Shown piece after piece: positions 17,807 to 26,442 of a stretch of 64,000 bases of DNA. Positions within the stretch are counted from its first letter, which is position 1, and each line of letters begins with the position of its first letter. The translations under genes were made by a program, and so were the position numbers. The notes beneath the pieces are model-generated. The model did not search any database and was not told the DNA's origin. It was given only the letters and a program-made list of their open reading frames with translations. This DNA is from Dehalococcoidales bacterium (lineage in GTDB: Bacteria; Chloroflexota; Dehalococcoidia; Dehalococcoidales; UBA3254): positions 1 through 64,000 of the forward strand of contig JAFGOB010000066.1 in assembly GCA_016926695.1 (NCBI GenBank), given 5' to 3'.

Positions 17807-18640
17807 CTATTGGTCCTTGCATCGGCATTGCCATTGTTCTAGAGCACGTTTTTCTTCCTCCGCATATCCCTTTGACCTTACAGCCATAAGGTCCCAGTCT
17901 ACCTGATGGCCGTCAAAATCGGGACCGTCAACACAGGCGAATTTGGTTGACCCTCCTATCGATACCCGGCAGCAGCCGCACATCCCCGTGCCGTCAACCA
18001 TCAGAGGATTAAGACTGACAATTGTTTTTACTCCGAAAGGCTGGCTGGTAAGAGAGCAAAATTTCATCATGGGAATCGGACCGATAGCTATTACACGGTC
18101 GATCTTCCGGGATGACAACTGTTCTTTTAAAGGCTCGGTTACCAGGGCCTTGCGGCCATATGAACCGTCATCGGTGGTCACGATAAGTTCGTTGCTGGCC
18201 TGGCGTAATTTGTCTTCCCAGAAGAGCAGGCTCTTGTTACGCGATCCCATTATGGATATGACATGGTTTCCGGCTTTTTTAAGGGCTGCAGCGATGGGTG
18301 TGATAGGCGCTACGCCTATACCCCCGCCTACGCACACCACTGTTCCGAAATTCTCAATATGAGTAGGTACTCCGAGTGGACCGGTGAAGTTCGTCAGGGA
18401 CTCTCCGGCTTCCATCCTGGCTAACCGGCAGGTAGTCGCTCCCGCCTCCATGAAAATTATGGTTACATTGCCCGCCTTTTCATCCCAATCGGCGAATGTC
18501 AATGGAATTCTCTCGCCTTTTTCGTCGATTTTTACTATCACGAATTGCCCGGCCCGTGCTTTCCGGGCTACTTCAGGAGCATGTATTTTGAATAGATGAA
18601 TCACAGGGGCCAGGTCCTGACGCTCTAATACTTTATACAC
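17807..18640 (-). CDS. nfnA: NfnA/SudB-type FAD and 2Fe-2S subunit (277 aa)
   Basis: An FAD-binding FNR-like domain (RKARAGQFVIVKIDEKGERI with PLTFADWD) is followed by an NAD-binding domain (CVGGGIGVAPITPIAAALK). The C-terminal 2Fe-2S motif is MCGCCRVSIGGSTKFACVDG with FDGH. This matches the small subunit of NfnAB / sulfide dehydrogenase and the PyrK family. The 26-base gap to nfnB indicates an operon. About 360 bases upstream are non-coding and shared with the divergent remA. Confidence 0.88.
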   Translation of the reverse strand: MYKVLERQDLAPVIHLFKIHAPEVARKARAGQFVIVKIDEKGERIPLTFADWDEKAGNVTIIFMEAGATTCRLARMEAGESLTNFTGPLGVPTHIENFGTVVCVGGGIGVAPITPIAAALKKAGNHVISIMGSRNKSLLFWEDKLRQASNELIVTTDDGSYGRKALVTEPLKEQLSSRKIDRVIAIGPIPMMKFCSLTSQPFGVKTIVSLNPLMVDGTGMCGCCRVSIGGSTKFACVDGPDFDGHQVDWDLMAVRSKGYAEEEKRALEQWQCRCKDQ

Positions 18641-18808
18641 TCTATTTCTCTCCTATGATAATACGTAATCATTTAAACATGCCTGTGCAGATGGTGTAAA
18701 TATACAATTAGGACATACCGATAAGACTCTATGACTACAGCATAACAGGGAGTTTATACTTTTTATACCCCCCTGCCTGTTAAAAATACCGCACAGTACA
18801 TTTTACCT

Positions 18809-18862
18809 TTTTTCCCTGAAAATTCCTGCATGAGATAAAATTAATTTTTCCTTGAAAATTCC
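18809..18862. repeat. Two 18-base direct repeats in the nfnA-remA intergenic region
   Basis: TTTTTCCCTGAAAATTCC (18809-18826) recurs as TTTTTCCTTGAAAATTCC (18845-18862), with one mismatch and a 36-base period. They lie between divergent nfnA and remA, where a regulator could bind two sites on nearly the same helix face. The remainder of 18641-18998 has no gene. Confidence 0.5.
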
Positions 18863-18998
18863 CCCTTCCGGGTATTGCTAATCAACCCTGAAAAGTATTA
18901 AGATAGGTAGGAATTTGTACTTTGTTGGCCTTTCAGATCAAAACTGCTCTACCTGAGCATTAGTAAGGGTTCAAATAAGGAATAATGTGAGGAAATGC

Positions 18999-19283
18999 AT
19001 GTCGATCGAATTAGTACATGTGGGTTTTGACAATTTTTTGGCGGTAAATCGCATTGTTGCGATTGCCTCACCTACATCGACTAATATCAAACGGGCTATT
19101 AAAGAGGCCGGTACAAAAGGTGTACTGATAGATATGACCCATGGACGAAAAACCCGTGCTGCCATCTTCACGGATAACGGTCACATTTTTTTAACCTCGC
19201 GCGCCCCCGACATTATTGCGGGACGTTTACAGGTCAGCCACGTGGGATCGCTGATGAAGCCAGAACACGAATATGAACAATGA
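18999..19283 (+). CDS. remA: RemA/DUF370 family protein (94 aa)
   Basis: MSIELVHVGFDNFLAVNRIV and SAPTSTN-like ASPTSTNIKRAI, then GRKTRAAIFTDNGHIFLTS, match the RemA family. RemA is a DNA-binding activator of biofilm matrix genes in Bacillus subtilis; in other phyla its role is not known. GTGAGGA lies just before the ATG at 18999. It overlaps gmk by 11 bases, a conserved pairing in several phyla. Confidence 0.88.
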   Translation: MSIELVHVGFDNFLAVNRIVAIASPTSTNIKRAIKEAGTKGVLIDMTHGRKTRAAIFTDNGHIFLTSRAPDIIAGRLQVSHVGSLMKPEHEYEQ

Positions 19284-19905
19284 TAGCAGGCCAGCCGGTT
19301 TTAACCCGGATAGCCTGCCTCCCCTGGTAATAGTCGTCTCCGGCCCTTCCGGAGTCGGCAAAGATGCCGTACTTAAATTTATGAAGCAACATCACTGCCC
19401 TTTCCATTTTGTTCTTACTATGACCACCCGGCAGAAAAGGAATACTGAGAAAGATCTGGTTGACTATCATTTCGTTTCGAAAAACGACTTCCAGCAGCTT
19501 CTTCAAAACAACGGATTGCTGGAATGGGCCGAAGTATACGGCAACTGGTATGGAGTCCCCCAAAAACCGGTCAGAGACGCTATCAACCAGGGCAAAGATA
19601 CTATCATAAAGGTAGATGTACAGGGCGCCTTCCATATAAAAAAAATCCTGCCCGACGCTGTACTTGTTTTTATTTATCCCCCTTCCTTTGAAGAGCTGTC
19701 CAAACGTCTGCACAAACGCCGGACGGAAAGCACCGAAAACCTTTCCCTGCGCTTGAAAACGGCCGAACTGGAAATGGAACAGGTACGGGATTTTGACTAT
19801 GTGGTCATCAATCCTACGGATGACGTGAACCGGGCAGTCCAGGATATATTGGCTATTATCCGCGCTGAGAAATGCCGAGTTCAGCCCCGCAAGTATAATC
19901 TGTAA
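19273..19905 (+). CDS. gmk: Guanylate kinase (210 aa)
   Basis: Phosphorylates GMP to GDP with ATP. The P-loop SGPSGVGKDAVL, the GMP-binding TTRQKRNTEKDLVDYHFVS and LLEWAEVYGNWYGVP, and RRTESTENLSLRLKTA are all present. Length is normal for the family. It overlaps remA at its 5' end. In many genomes rpoZ follows gmk; here the next 330 bases are non-coding and a flavoprotein gene follows. Confidence 0.93.
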   Translation: MNNDSRPAGFNPDSLPPLVIVVSGPSGVGKDAVLKFMKQHHCPFHFVLTMTTRQKRNTEKDLVDYHFVSKNDFQQLLQNNGLLEWAEVYGNWYGVPQKPVRDAINQGKDTIIKVDVQGAFHIKKILPDAVLVFIYPPSFEELSKRLHKRRTESTENLSLRLKTAELEMEQVRDFDYVVINPTDDVNRAVQDILAIIRAEKCRVQPRKYNL

Positions 19906-20043
19906 AAGGGGATGACATTTCTGGAATGTCCGCCAGTTTGAGTCATAGCAATAAATTTTTTCTTGCCGTTCCTTGCTTCATACGATCTTCCATTACAATT
20001 GACATACACACCAAAAAGCCTTATCTTTACTTTTGTCATCACT

Positions 20044-20133
20044 GATACAAACGCAAAAATAATTAAAGCAATTTGCAAAAAGCATCAAATTTGTTGTCAT
20101 ACTTGAGGACCCCGATATACCTTGATTCCTATC
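20044..20133. repeat. Copy 1 of a 90-base dispersed repeat
   Basis: Aligns without gaps to 62239-62328, with about 15 mismatches in 90 positions. The core GTTGTCATACT and TATACCTTGATTCCTATC are the best-kept parts. A hairpin CCCCGATA / TATC-T-GGGG encloses the conserved loop TACCTTGATTCC. It sits about 100 bases before the flavoprotein start at 20238. The rest of 19906-20237 shows only a weak hairpin near 19914. Confidence 0.65.
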
Positions 20134-20237
20134 TGGGGACGAAGTATCTCAGGGTGGTGGGAAGTTTTATCATTATATGATGCGTCTATATGAGGTATCC
20201 GGCATGCCGTAGAATTGTATCGAGGGGGGATGGACCA

Positions 20238-22229
20238 TTGAATACAGCCTATCCGCATTTATTCAAACCTGTCGCAATCGGCAAAGTGATTATTAAAAAC
20301 CGTGTTGCCATGGCTCCCATGGGTATAATCGGGCTGACAGAGCCGGATGGGAATCCATCGCAGCGGGCAATTGACTACTATATAGAGAGGGCCAGGGGCG
20401 GTACAGGCCTCATCATTACCAGCGTATTCAAGGTCGAGAATGAAATTGAAGGCAACGTCCATAATATGCACCAGATCAACCATGCCTCAATCATCCCCTT
20501 CGGGGAGCTCTGTGAGATGGTGCATTCACTGGGTACAAAAATTTTCGTCCAGTTGACCGCCGGATTCGGCAGAGTAGCTCCGCTGCGCATCCTTCGTTCG
20601 AGACCTGTCTCGGCCTCGGCGGTTCCCAACTATTCTGATCCCTCCGTGATATGCCGACCGCTGGAAATCTCCGAAATTGAGCAAATTGTCAGATCCTTCG
20701 GCGAGGCTGCCGCTATACTGGCGGCTTGCGGCGTGGACGGCATAGAGTTGCACGGTCATGAAGGTTATCTTCTCGACCAGTTCACCTCTGAATTATGGAA
20801 CAGCAGGACGGATAAATACGGAGGCAGCCTGGAAAAAAGGCTGGCTTTTCCCGTTGAAGTCCTCAGAGAAATCAAACAACGCGCCGGAAATCATTTCCCG
20901 GTGCAGTACAGGTTCGGGCTGAAACACTATATTAAAGGGCTTCATTCCGGGGCTCTACCCGGAGAAGACTATGCGGAAGCGGGCCGGGATATTCCGGAAG
21001 GTCTGAAAATGGCCGGGCTGCTGGAAGAAGCGGGCTTTGATGCCTTGCATGTAGATGCAGGTTGCTATGATAGCTGGTACTGGGCCCATCCACCCGGATA
21101 CCAGCAGCACGGCTGCATGGCGGACATGGCTGCCGCCGTAAAAAAAATCGTCAGGATTCCGGTAATCGCGGTCGGACGGCTGGACATCCCGGAGCTGGCT
21201 GAAAAAGTAGTTGCCGGCGGAGAAGCGGATATAGTGGCCCTGGGTCGCGGGCTTTTAGCCGATCCTGCCTGGACCGCGAAAACGGCTGCCGGAAAAACAG
21301 CCGCAATACGTCCCTGCATCGGCTGCCATGATGGCTGCATCGGGCGTTTTCTGGGAGGAAAACCGCTTTCCTGCGCCGTCAACCCGTCCTGCGGCAGAGA
21401 AAGACTGTACCGGTTAACAAGGACGGATGAACCCCAAAAAGTACTGGTCATCGGCGGAGGTATTGCCGGTATGGAGGCCGCCAGGATCGCTGCACTGAGA
21501 GGACACAAGGTTGACCTCTATGAGCAGAAAGCCCATCTCGGAGGTCATTTGGTCGAAGCTTCGGTCCCCCTTTTTAAAAAAGACCTGGCCGCCCTGCTGG
21601 CCTGGTACAAAAATGAATTGCTGAACAGCAGAGTGAATGTAAATCTGGGCGCAAAGGTCTCGGAAACATCGATTGAAGCCGAGAGACCTGATGTTGTCGT
21701 TGTGGCTACTGGCTCGCTGCCTCTCGTCCCGGATATACCCGGAATCGAAGACGGCAGGGTGATTACCTGTATTGATCTCCTGCTCGGCTATAAGACAGCA
21801 GGCGGTAATGTAATTGTAATCGGCGGGGGACTGGTAGGATGTGAAACAGCGCTCTGGCTGGCACAGCAGGGCAGGAAAGTGACCATTATCGAAATGCTGG
21901 ACGGACTGATGCTCGGCGCTCCGGTCGTTCCTGAAATGAACCGTACCATGCTCCTGGACCTTCTGACGAAACATACTGTTGACATAATGACAAAAACCAG
22001 GGCTCAGGCCGTTACCCCGCAAGGACTGGCTGTCCTGAAAAGTGATGGGCATGTTGAATCGCTCTACTCTGATACGGTCGTGGTAGCCGCAGGCCTTCAA
22101 CCGGATAATCGCCTTTTCCAGTCGCTTTCAGGTAAAATCGCCCGGCTCTATTCAGCCGGTGATTGCGTTCAGCCGCGAAATATTATGGGTGCAATCTGGG
22201 ATGGATTTGAAATAGGACGATCGATATAA
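20238..22229 (+). CDS. NADH:flavin oxidoreductase, 2,4-dienoyl-CoA-reductase type (663 aa)
   Basis: Residues 1-360 are an old-yellow-enzyme TIM barrel (IKNRVAMAPMG, VDGIELHGHEGYLLDQFTS, NSRTDKYGGSLEKR). A 4Fe-4S motif follows (CIGCHDGCIGR...CAVNPSCGRE). Then comes a C-terminal FAD/NAD(P) module (VIGGGIAGMEAARIAALRG, VIGGGLVGCETALWLAQQG). The layout matches FadH and trimethylamine-dehydrogenase-like enzymes that reduce activated C=C bonds. I take TTG at 20238, behind GAGGGGGGATGG; an upstream ATG at 20190 is possible. The substrate is unknown, but the neighbours suggest catabolism of an unsaturated or aromatic compound. Confidence 0.85.
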   Translation: MNTAYPHLFKPVAIGKVIIKNRVAMAPMGIIGLTEPDGNPSQRAIDYYIERARGGTGLIITSVFKVENEIEGNVHNMHQINHASIIPFGELCEMVHSLGTKIFVQLTAGFGRVAPLRILRSRPVSASAVPNYSDPSVICRPLEISEIEQIVRSFGEAAAILAACGVDGIELHGHEGYLLDQFTSELWNSRTDKYGGSLEKRLAFPVEVLREIKQRAGNHFPVQYRFGLKHYIKGLHSGALPGEDYAEAGRDIPEGLKMAGLLEEAGFDALHVDAGCYDSWYWAHPPGYQQHGCMADMAAAVKKIVRIPVIAVGRLDIPELAEKVVAGGEADIVALGRGLLADPAWTAKTAAGKTAAIRPCIGCHDGCIGRFLGGKPLSCAVNPSCGRERLYRLTRTDEPQKVLVIGGGIAGMEAARIAALRGHKVDLYEQKAHLGGHLVEASVPLFKKDLAALLAWYKNELLNSRVNVNLGAKVSETSIEAERPDVVVVATGSLPLVPDIPGIEDGRVITCIDLLLGYKTAGGNVIVIGGGLVGCETALWLAQQGRKVTIIEMLDGLMLGAPVVPEMNRTMLLDLLTKHTVDIMTKTRAQAVTPQGLAVLKSDGHVESLYSDTVVVAAGLQPDNRLFQSLSGKIARLYSAGDCVQPRNIMGAIWDGFEIGRSI

Positions 22230-22421
22230 ACGCTCCTTGTGTATTTTATCAGCGCGAAAAGGTAGCTTTTTCCGGTTTATTTTCTCTGTGATTTAGCGTA
22301 TAATCGCTTCATAGAATCTGGCACCGGTTTTTTCATAATAGTATGCTCTGATCAGGTAAACCTTCCTGTACCACCGTCGAAAATCGGGGAAAAACAATAT
22401 TTACTGTACTGGAGGATATAT

Positions 22422-24083
22422 ATGTCTGATGAAAAAATAACCGTGCTTAATCCCGCTTGCAGCAGTACCCTGGTGGAAAGAGTCCCTTTGGCCCCGCGTA
22501 CCTTTTCCAGTCTGGATAACAAGACTGTATTCATCGTTGATATAGGTTGGGGAGGTCCTAAAGCGGGCTATGATCTGTTCGAAGCGTTGCAGATCTGGTT
22601 TAACCGGAATATGCCTTCTCTTAAAACCATCCTTGTCAAGAAAAAAGGAGGCTATAACGATGATGATCCTGCTCTCTGGAAAAGGATTAAGGCCGAAGGG
22701 GACGCCTGTATCATCGGCTTGAGTTGCTGAGACGGCTGCGGGTCGGCCTTGAGCCGCCATGCCGTAACCCTTGAAAAAATGGGTATACCGGTAGCAGCCT
22801 GTACCGGTCGCAATGTTATTGAGTACCTTAAAGGCTGGGATAAACTGTACTGTAACGGAGCTCCACTGCGCTTTACAGTCTTCCCACTGCCTGTAGCCGG
22901 CGTATCCCGGGCTGTGCACGAAAAATATCTTGCCGGAAACGATCCGGTCACCGGCAGACCCATAATACAGGAGATCATTGAATGCCTTACCCTTCCATTA
23001 CAGCCGGAAGAGCAATTAACAGGTCTCCCTGCCGGAGCTGTGGAGCCAAGAACACTCACGCCCGACACAGAGGATAACCTTCAGGAGCTATTCCGCACCA
23101 ACGACTGGACGGATTACCTGCCTGTTATACTGCCCACACAAGAAAGAGTGGAGGCCATGCTCAAAGGGACCAGCCACCAACCGGACGAGGTCGTTAAAAC
23201 CCTGACCTGGCCGGGAGGCGGCAGGCAGCTAACTGTTGAAAAAGCAGCCGTTCATGCGGTTATGGCCGGCGCCAAACCTCAATATTTCCCCACCATACTG
23301 GCACTGGCCACGCTTTCACCTTACGGCAATTCCACCACTTCGATGGCCAACATCATAATCGTTAACGGTCCCGTACGTAATGAAATCGGGATGAACTGCG
23401 GCGCCGGGGCTTTCAGTCCCTATAACGGACCCAACGCTACCATCGGAAGGTCTTTTACCCTTCTTTCCAGGGGCGCGGGTAATCTGCATGCGGGCAAAAC
23501 CGCTTTTTGCTCCCTCGGCAACAACCTCCAGTATAACAACTGCTGCATTGCCGAGAACGAGGAAGAGCTTCCGGAAGGATGGAATCCGCTCAGCGTGCAG
23601 TTCGGCTACAAGAGGGACGACAGCGTTGTTACGGTCGGCATTGGCTGGACCTGTATCTCCTGTGTGGGAGAGGTAGAGGCTGAATATCCCGCCAATATGC
23701 TGATGCGCGACTATATGAAGTCTCTTTCCGCTCTGGGATCAGCGGCGCTAGTCTGTGCTGACCCGCTGGTAGCTAAAATGCTGCACGACCATCAGGGCTT
23801 CAACTCCAAGGAAAGCCTCGCCCGGTGGTTTTCTAAGAATGTGAAGGTCCCCGCTCATCAGTTCTGGGGCAACGGCCTCGCTACCAGCTTCTACTCGAAT
23901 CTGGCGCTTCAGGGACTGGAGCCCTATGCCACCTGGAAAAAAGTCCCGGAGGAATCTCTGATAGAGCCCTTTACCAATCCCAGGGGTATCAATACCGTGG
24001 TGGTAGGCGGTCAGATGAACACTATCTGGTTTGTTACTGACTTCAGGGTGGGCAAAGGCGTTTTAATAGATACCTGGCGTTAA
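22422..24083 (+). CDS. UGSC-like selenoprotein, UGA read as selenocysteine (553 aa)
   Basis: A frame of 102 codons runs into TGA at 22728-22730. It continues without other stops to 24083, and protein-like sequence flows straight through: IIGLSC-U-DGCGSALSRH. The Sec103-x-x-Cys106 redox motif matches the UGSC family of (seleno)proteins, as does the upstream segment LAPRTFSSLDNKTVFIVD. From about residue 245 a second domain follows (LTVEKAAVHAVMAGAKPQY, MANIIIVNGPVRNEIGMNCG), so this is a two-domain protein. GGAGG lies before the ATG, and TATAAT at 22299-22304 may be its -10. A SECIS-like hairpin follows the UGA. The enzymatic role is unknown. The sel genes are not in the window. Confidence 0.85.
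22734..22763 (+). promoter_or_regulatory. Bacterial SECIS-like hairpin after the Sec UGA
   Basis: Starting 3 bases after UGA, GGC-T-GCGG (22734-22741) pairs with CCGC-CAT-GCC (22754-22763) around a 12-base loop that begins with G. A stem-loop within the first 40 bases after UGA, with a G at the start of the apical loop, is the known requirement for SelB-dependent readthrough. The fold was drawn by eye. Confidence 0.6.
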
Positions 24084-24116
24084 ACAGGATAAAACTAATA
24101 ACGAAAGTGGGGGAAC

Positions 24117-24470
24117 ATGGACGTTAATGAAACACCTCGCATTTCCTGTGAGGAACTAAAACAACTGATGGACCGGGGCGAAAAAGTAGTGGTTATCGAT
24201 ACCCGGGATAGCGCCAGTTACGAGGCGGAGCATATTTCAGGCGCGGTAAATATCTATTACGATCCGTCCGGTAACTCCATGGAAAGAGACCTTATGCTCT
24301 CGGGACTTCCTCCGGACTCGGTCCTGGTACCTTACTGCGATTGTGAAGGCGATACCACCAGTGCATTGATGGTCAATGACCTTGCCAACCTGTGCTTTGA
24401 CAGCGACAAAATAAAGGCCTTGAAGGACGGTATAACCCGCTGGCGCGAACTGGATTATCCTATGGATTAA
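24117..24470 (+). CDS. Single-domain rhodanese (117 aa)
   Basis: Rhodanese fold with VVVIDTRDSASYEAEHISGA near the N terminus. The active-site loop VPYCDCEGDTTSA has Cys74 as the likely persulfide carrier and a second Cys76 nearby. Length is normal for a single-domain sulfurtransferase. It starts 33 bases after the selenoprotein stop, behind GTGGGGGAAC, so it is almost surely co-transcribed. It may supply sulfur, or less likely selenium, in persulfide form. Confidence 0.85.
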   Translation: MDVNETPRISCEELKQLMDRGEKVVVIDTRDSASYEAEHISGAVNIYYDPSGNSMERDLMLSGLPPDSVLVPYCDCEGDTTSALMVNDLANLCFDSDKIKALKDGITRWRELDYPMD

Positions 24471-24512
24471 CAATAACTTTTCCTCTTCGACCCGCCGCAT
24501 GATTTTTCCCGA

Positions 24513-24533
24513 CCTGCCGGTCCAACCGGCAGG
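24513..24533. repeat. Perfect 9-bp hairpin after the rhodanese gene
   Basis: CCTGCCGGT and ACCGGCAGG around loop CCA. No U-tract follows on either strand, so it is not a classical intrinsic terminator. It could be a 3'-end stabiliser or a small repeat. Confidence 0.5.
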
Positions 24534-24610
24534 CTGGACATCGTTTGCCAAACTGATATACCCTCAAATATCCCTGAGTGGACACTCCCGCTACAGGTAA
24601 TTTTTCTTGT

Positions 24611-24640
24611 TTGACTTACCCGTCTATTATGGTTTATTAT
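24611..24640 (+). promoter_or_regulatory. Sigma70-type promoter before the aldehyde dehydrogenase gene
   Basis: TTGACT (24611-24616), an 18-base spacer and TATTAT (24635-24640), 92 bases before the start codon at 24732. Confidence 0.5.
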
Positions 24641-24731
24641 TACCCCGAATGTAACATATATTTTAATACATTACATACTTATTCGATACAACAATAAACC
24701 CTGATATCAATACAAAAAGGAGTAAAATGCT

Positions 24732-26204
24732 ATGTACAATCTCAAAATGTGGATTGACGGGGAATTCGTCGATGCGGAGTCGGGAAAAACCTATCCGGTA
24801 ATTAACCCTGCCAACGGAGAAGAAATCGGCAGGCTGCCGCTGGGCGATAATGCGGAGGTAAACAAGGCTGTTGCCGCGGCTAAAAAAGCCTATCCCGTCT
24901 GGTCAAAAAAGTCGCAGGCGGAACGCAACATGGTCCTCGGTAAGTTCCAGGAAGTCCTGTGCGATTATGCCGAAGAGCTGGGCATGATGGAGAGTCTCGA
25001 TCATGGTTTCCCCATCAAATCAGCCAAACATATGGGAGGAGCCCCCGGGCATTTCTTTCAGAGCGCCTGTGAACAGGTCAACACCCTTCTGGGCACTGTT
25101 GCCCCCCGCAGGTCTTCCGCTGTCATATACATGCAGCGTGAACCTGTCGGAGTTTGCGCCCTTATCACTCCCTGGAATGTACCACTGATAATGGCGGCCT
25201 CCAAGCTGTCTATCTGCCTGGCTACCGGCAATACCTGCGTTCTTAAACCACCCAGCACGGACTCTCTTACTACCCTCAAGCTGGCCGAAGCCCTGGCCAA
25301 ACTGGACCTCCCCAAAGGTACGGTTAATATCATCAGCGGTCCCGGCGGCACGGTAGGCGAAGCACTGGCTTCTCACCCCGATGTACGCATGGTCGGATTC
25401 ACCGGCAGCTCTGAAACGGGCAAACGCATCATGGAACTGGGAAGCAGCAACGTAAAACGGCTGGCGCTTGAGCTGGGTGGTAAAAACCCCTTTATCGTCC
25501 TGGAGGATGCCGACCTGGATGCGGCCGTACGCTCCGCCGTCCATTCTTCCTATACCAATTGCGGTCAAATCTGCGCCTCTCCCGGTCGCTATTATCTGCA
25601 TGAGAAAATACATGACGAATTCGTGGAAAGATTTGTAGCAGAGGCCAAAAAGATAGTCGTCGGCAACCCGCTTGACCCGTCTACCCAGATGGGACCCGTA
25701 GTCAACAAGGAGCAGAGGGATAAGATTGAGGCCTATATCAAATCAGGTGTCGATCAGGGGGCCAAACTTGTGCTGGGCGGCAAGAGACCCACCAATCCCC
25801 CGCTTGACAAGGGCTGTTTCGTCATGCCCACCGTTTTCACGGATGTCACACTGGATATGACCATCGCCCGCGAGGAAATCTTCGGGCCGGTGGCCTGCAT
25901 CATGAAGAGCTATTCCTCGGAAGAACAGCTCCTGGCCTCGGTCAACGATAACGTTTTCGGGCTCGGCGGTTCTGTCTGGAGCAAGAATACCGCCAGGGCT
26001 ATGCGACTGGCCGCTGAAATTGAGACCGGTGCGGTCTGGATCAATGAGCACCTCTTCCTGGCCGACGGAATGCCCTGGGGAGGAGTCAAGGAAAGCGGTC
26101 TAGGACGCGAAAACAGCTCTTTTGTGGTTGAGGAATATACCCAGGTGAAAACGGTTTATGTGGACCTGACCGAAATGAAGCAGCGTCCCTGGAACGCTTT
26201 ATAG
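24732..26204 (+). CDS. NAD(P)-dependent aldehyde dehydrogenase (490 aa)
   Basis: Oxidises an aldehyde to the acid. The oxyanion Asn149 lies in TPWNVP, the coenzyme motif is GFTGSSETGKR, the general base Glu248 lies in LALELGGKNP, and the nucleophile Cys281 lies in NCGQICAS. Length is typical of the betaine/phenylacetaldehyde-dehydrogenase superfamily, but the substrate cannot be assigned. It has AGGAG 9 bases before the ATG and its own promoter-like sequence. It lies between the selenoprotein/rhodanese pair and an MBL hydrolase. Confidence 0.9.
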   Translation: MYNLKMWIDGEFVDAESGKTYPVINPANGEEIGRLPLGDNAEVNKAVAAAKKAYPVWSKKSQAERNMVLGKFQEVLCDYAEELGMMESLDHGFPIKSAKHMGGAPGHFFQSACEQVNTLLGTVAPRRSSAVIYMQREPVGVCALITPWNVPLIMAASKLSICLATGNTCVLKPPSTDSLTTLKLAEALAKLDLPKGTVNIISGPGGTVGEALASHPDVRMVGFTGSSETGKRIMELGSSNVKRLALELGGKNPFIVLEDADLDAAVRSAVHSSYTNCGQICASPGRYYLHEKIHDEFVERFVAEAKKIVVGNPLDPSTQMGPVVNKEQRDKIEAYIKSGVDQGAKLVLGGKRPTNPPLDKGCFVMPTVFTDVTLDMTIAREEIFGPVACIMKSYSSEEQLLASVNDNVFGLGGSVWSKNTARAMRLAAEIETGAVWINEHLFLADGMPWGGVKESGLGRENSSFVVEEYTQVKTVYVDLTEMKQRPWNAL

Positions 26205-26269
26205 GCCGAAATAAAGTACATACCGGGGTCTACACGGACTTCGGTCAAGTCCATTTTAGAACCCTCGAT

Positions 26270-26299
26270 ATTCAGCGGTTAGAATCCTAACCGCTGAAT
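26270..26299 (+). terminator. 13-bp perfect hairpin after the aldehyde dehydrogenase gene
   Basis: ATTCAGCGGTTAG and CTAACCGCTGAAT around loop AATC. It is a very stable stem but lacks a T-run, so it may be a transcript 3' end or processing signal. The following 140 bases up to 26443 show no gene. Confidence 0.45.
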
Positions 26300-26442
26300 T
26301 CTTACCACTAACAGAGAACCGGCGGGGTTATTGATTACAGCCCTGTGTTGGATTATGATAGGTACATCAAACGACACCAGTACTCGACTCATTTGGAGTC
26401 ACCGTTTTTTCACCGGACAAAAAAGTAAAAGTGAGGTCAAAT

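Noticed and set aside
21414..22100. 228-residue leftward frame inside the OYE gene
   Set aside because: Opposite the FAD/NAD domain, with no ribosome site or family.
24513..24533. Intrinsic terminator after rhodanese
   Set aside because: The stem is perfect but there is no T-run on either strand; kept only as a hairpin.
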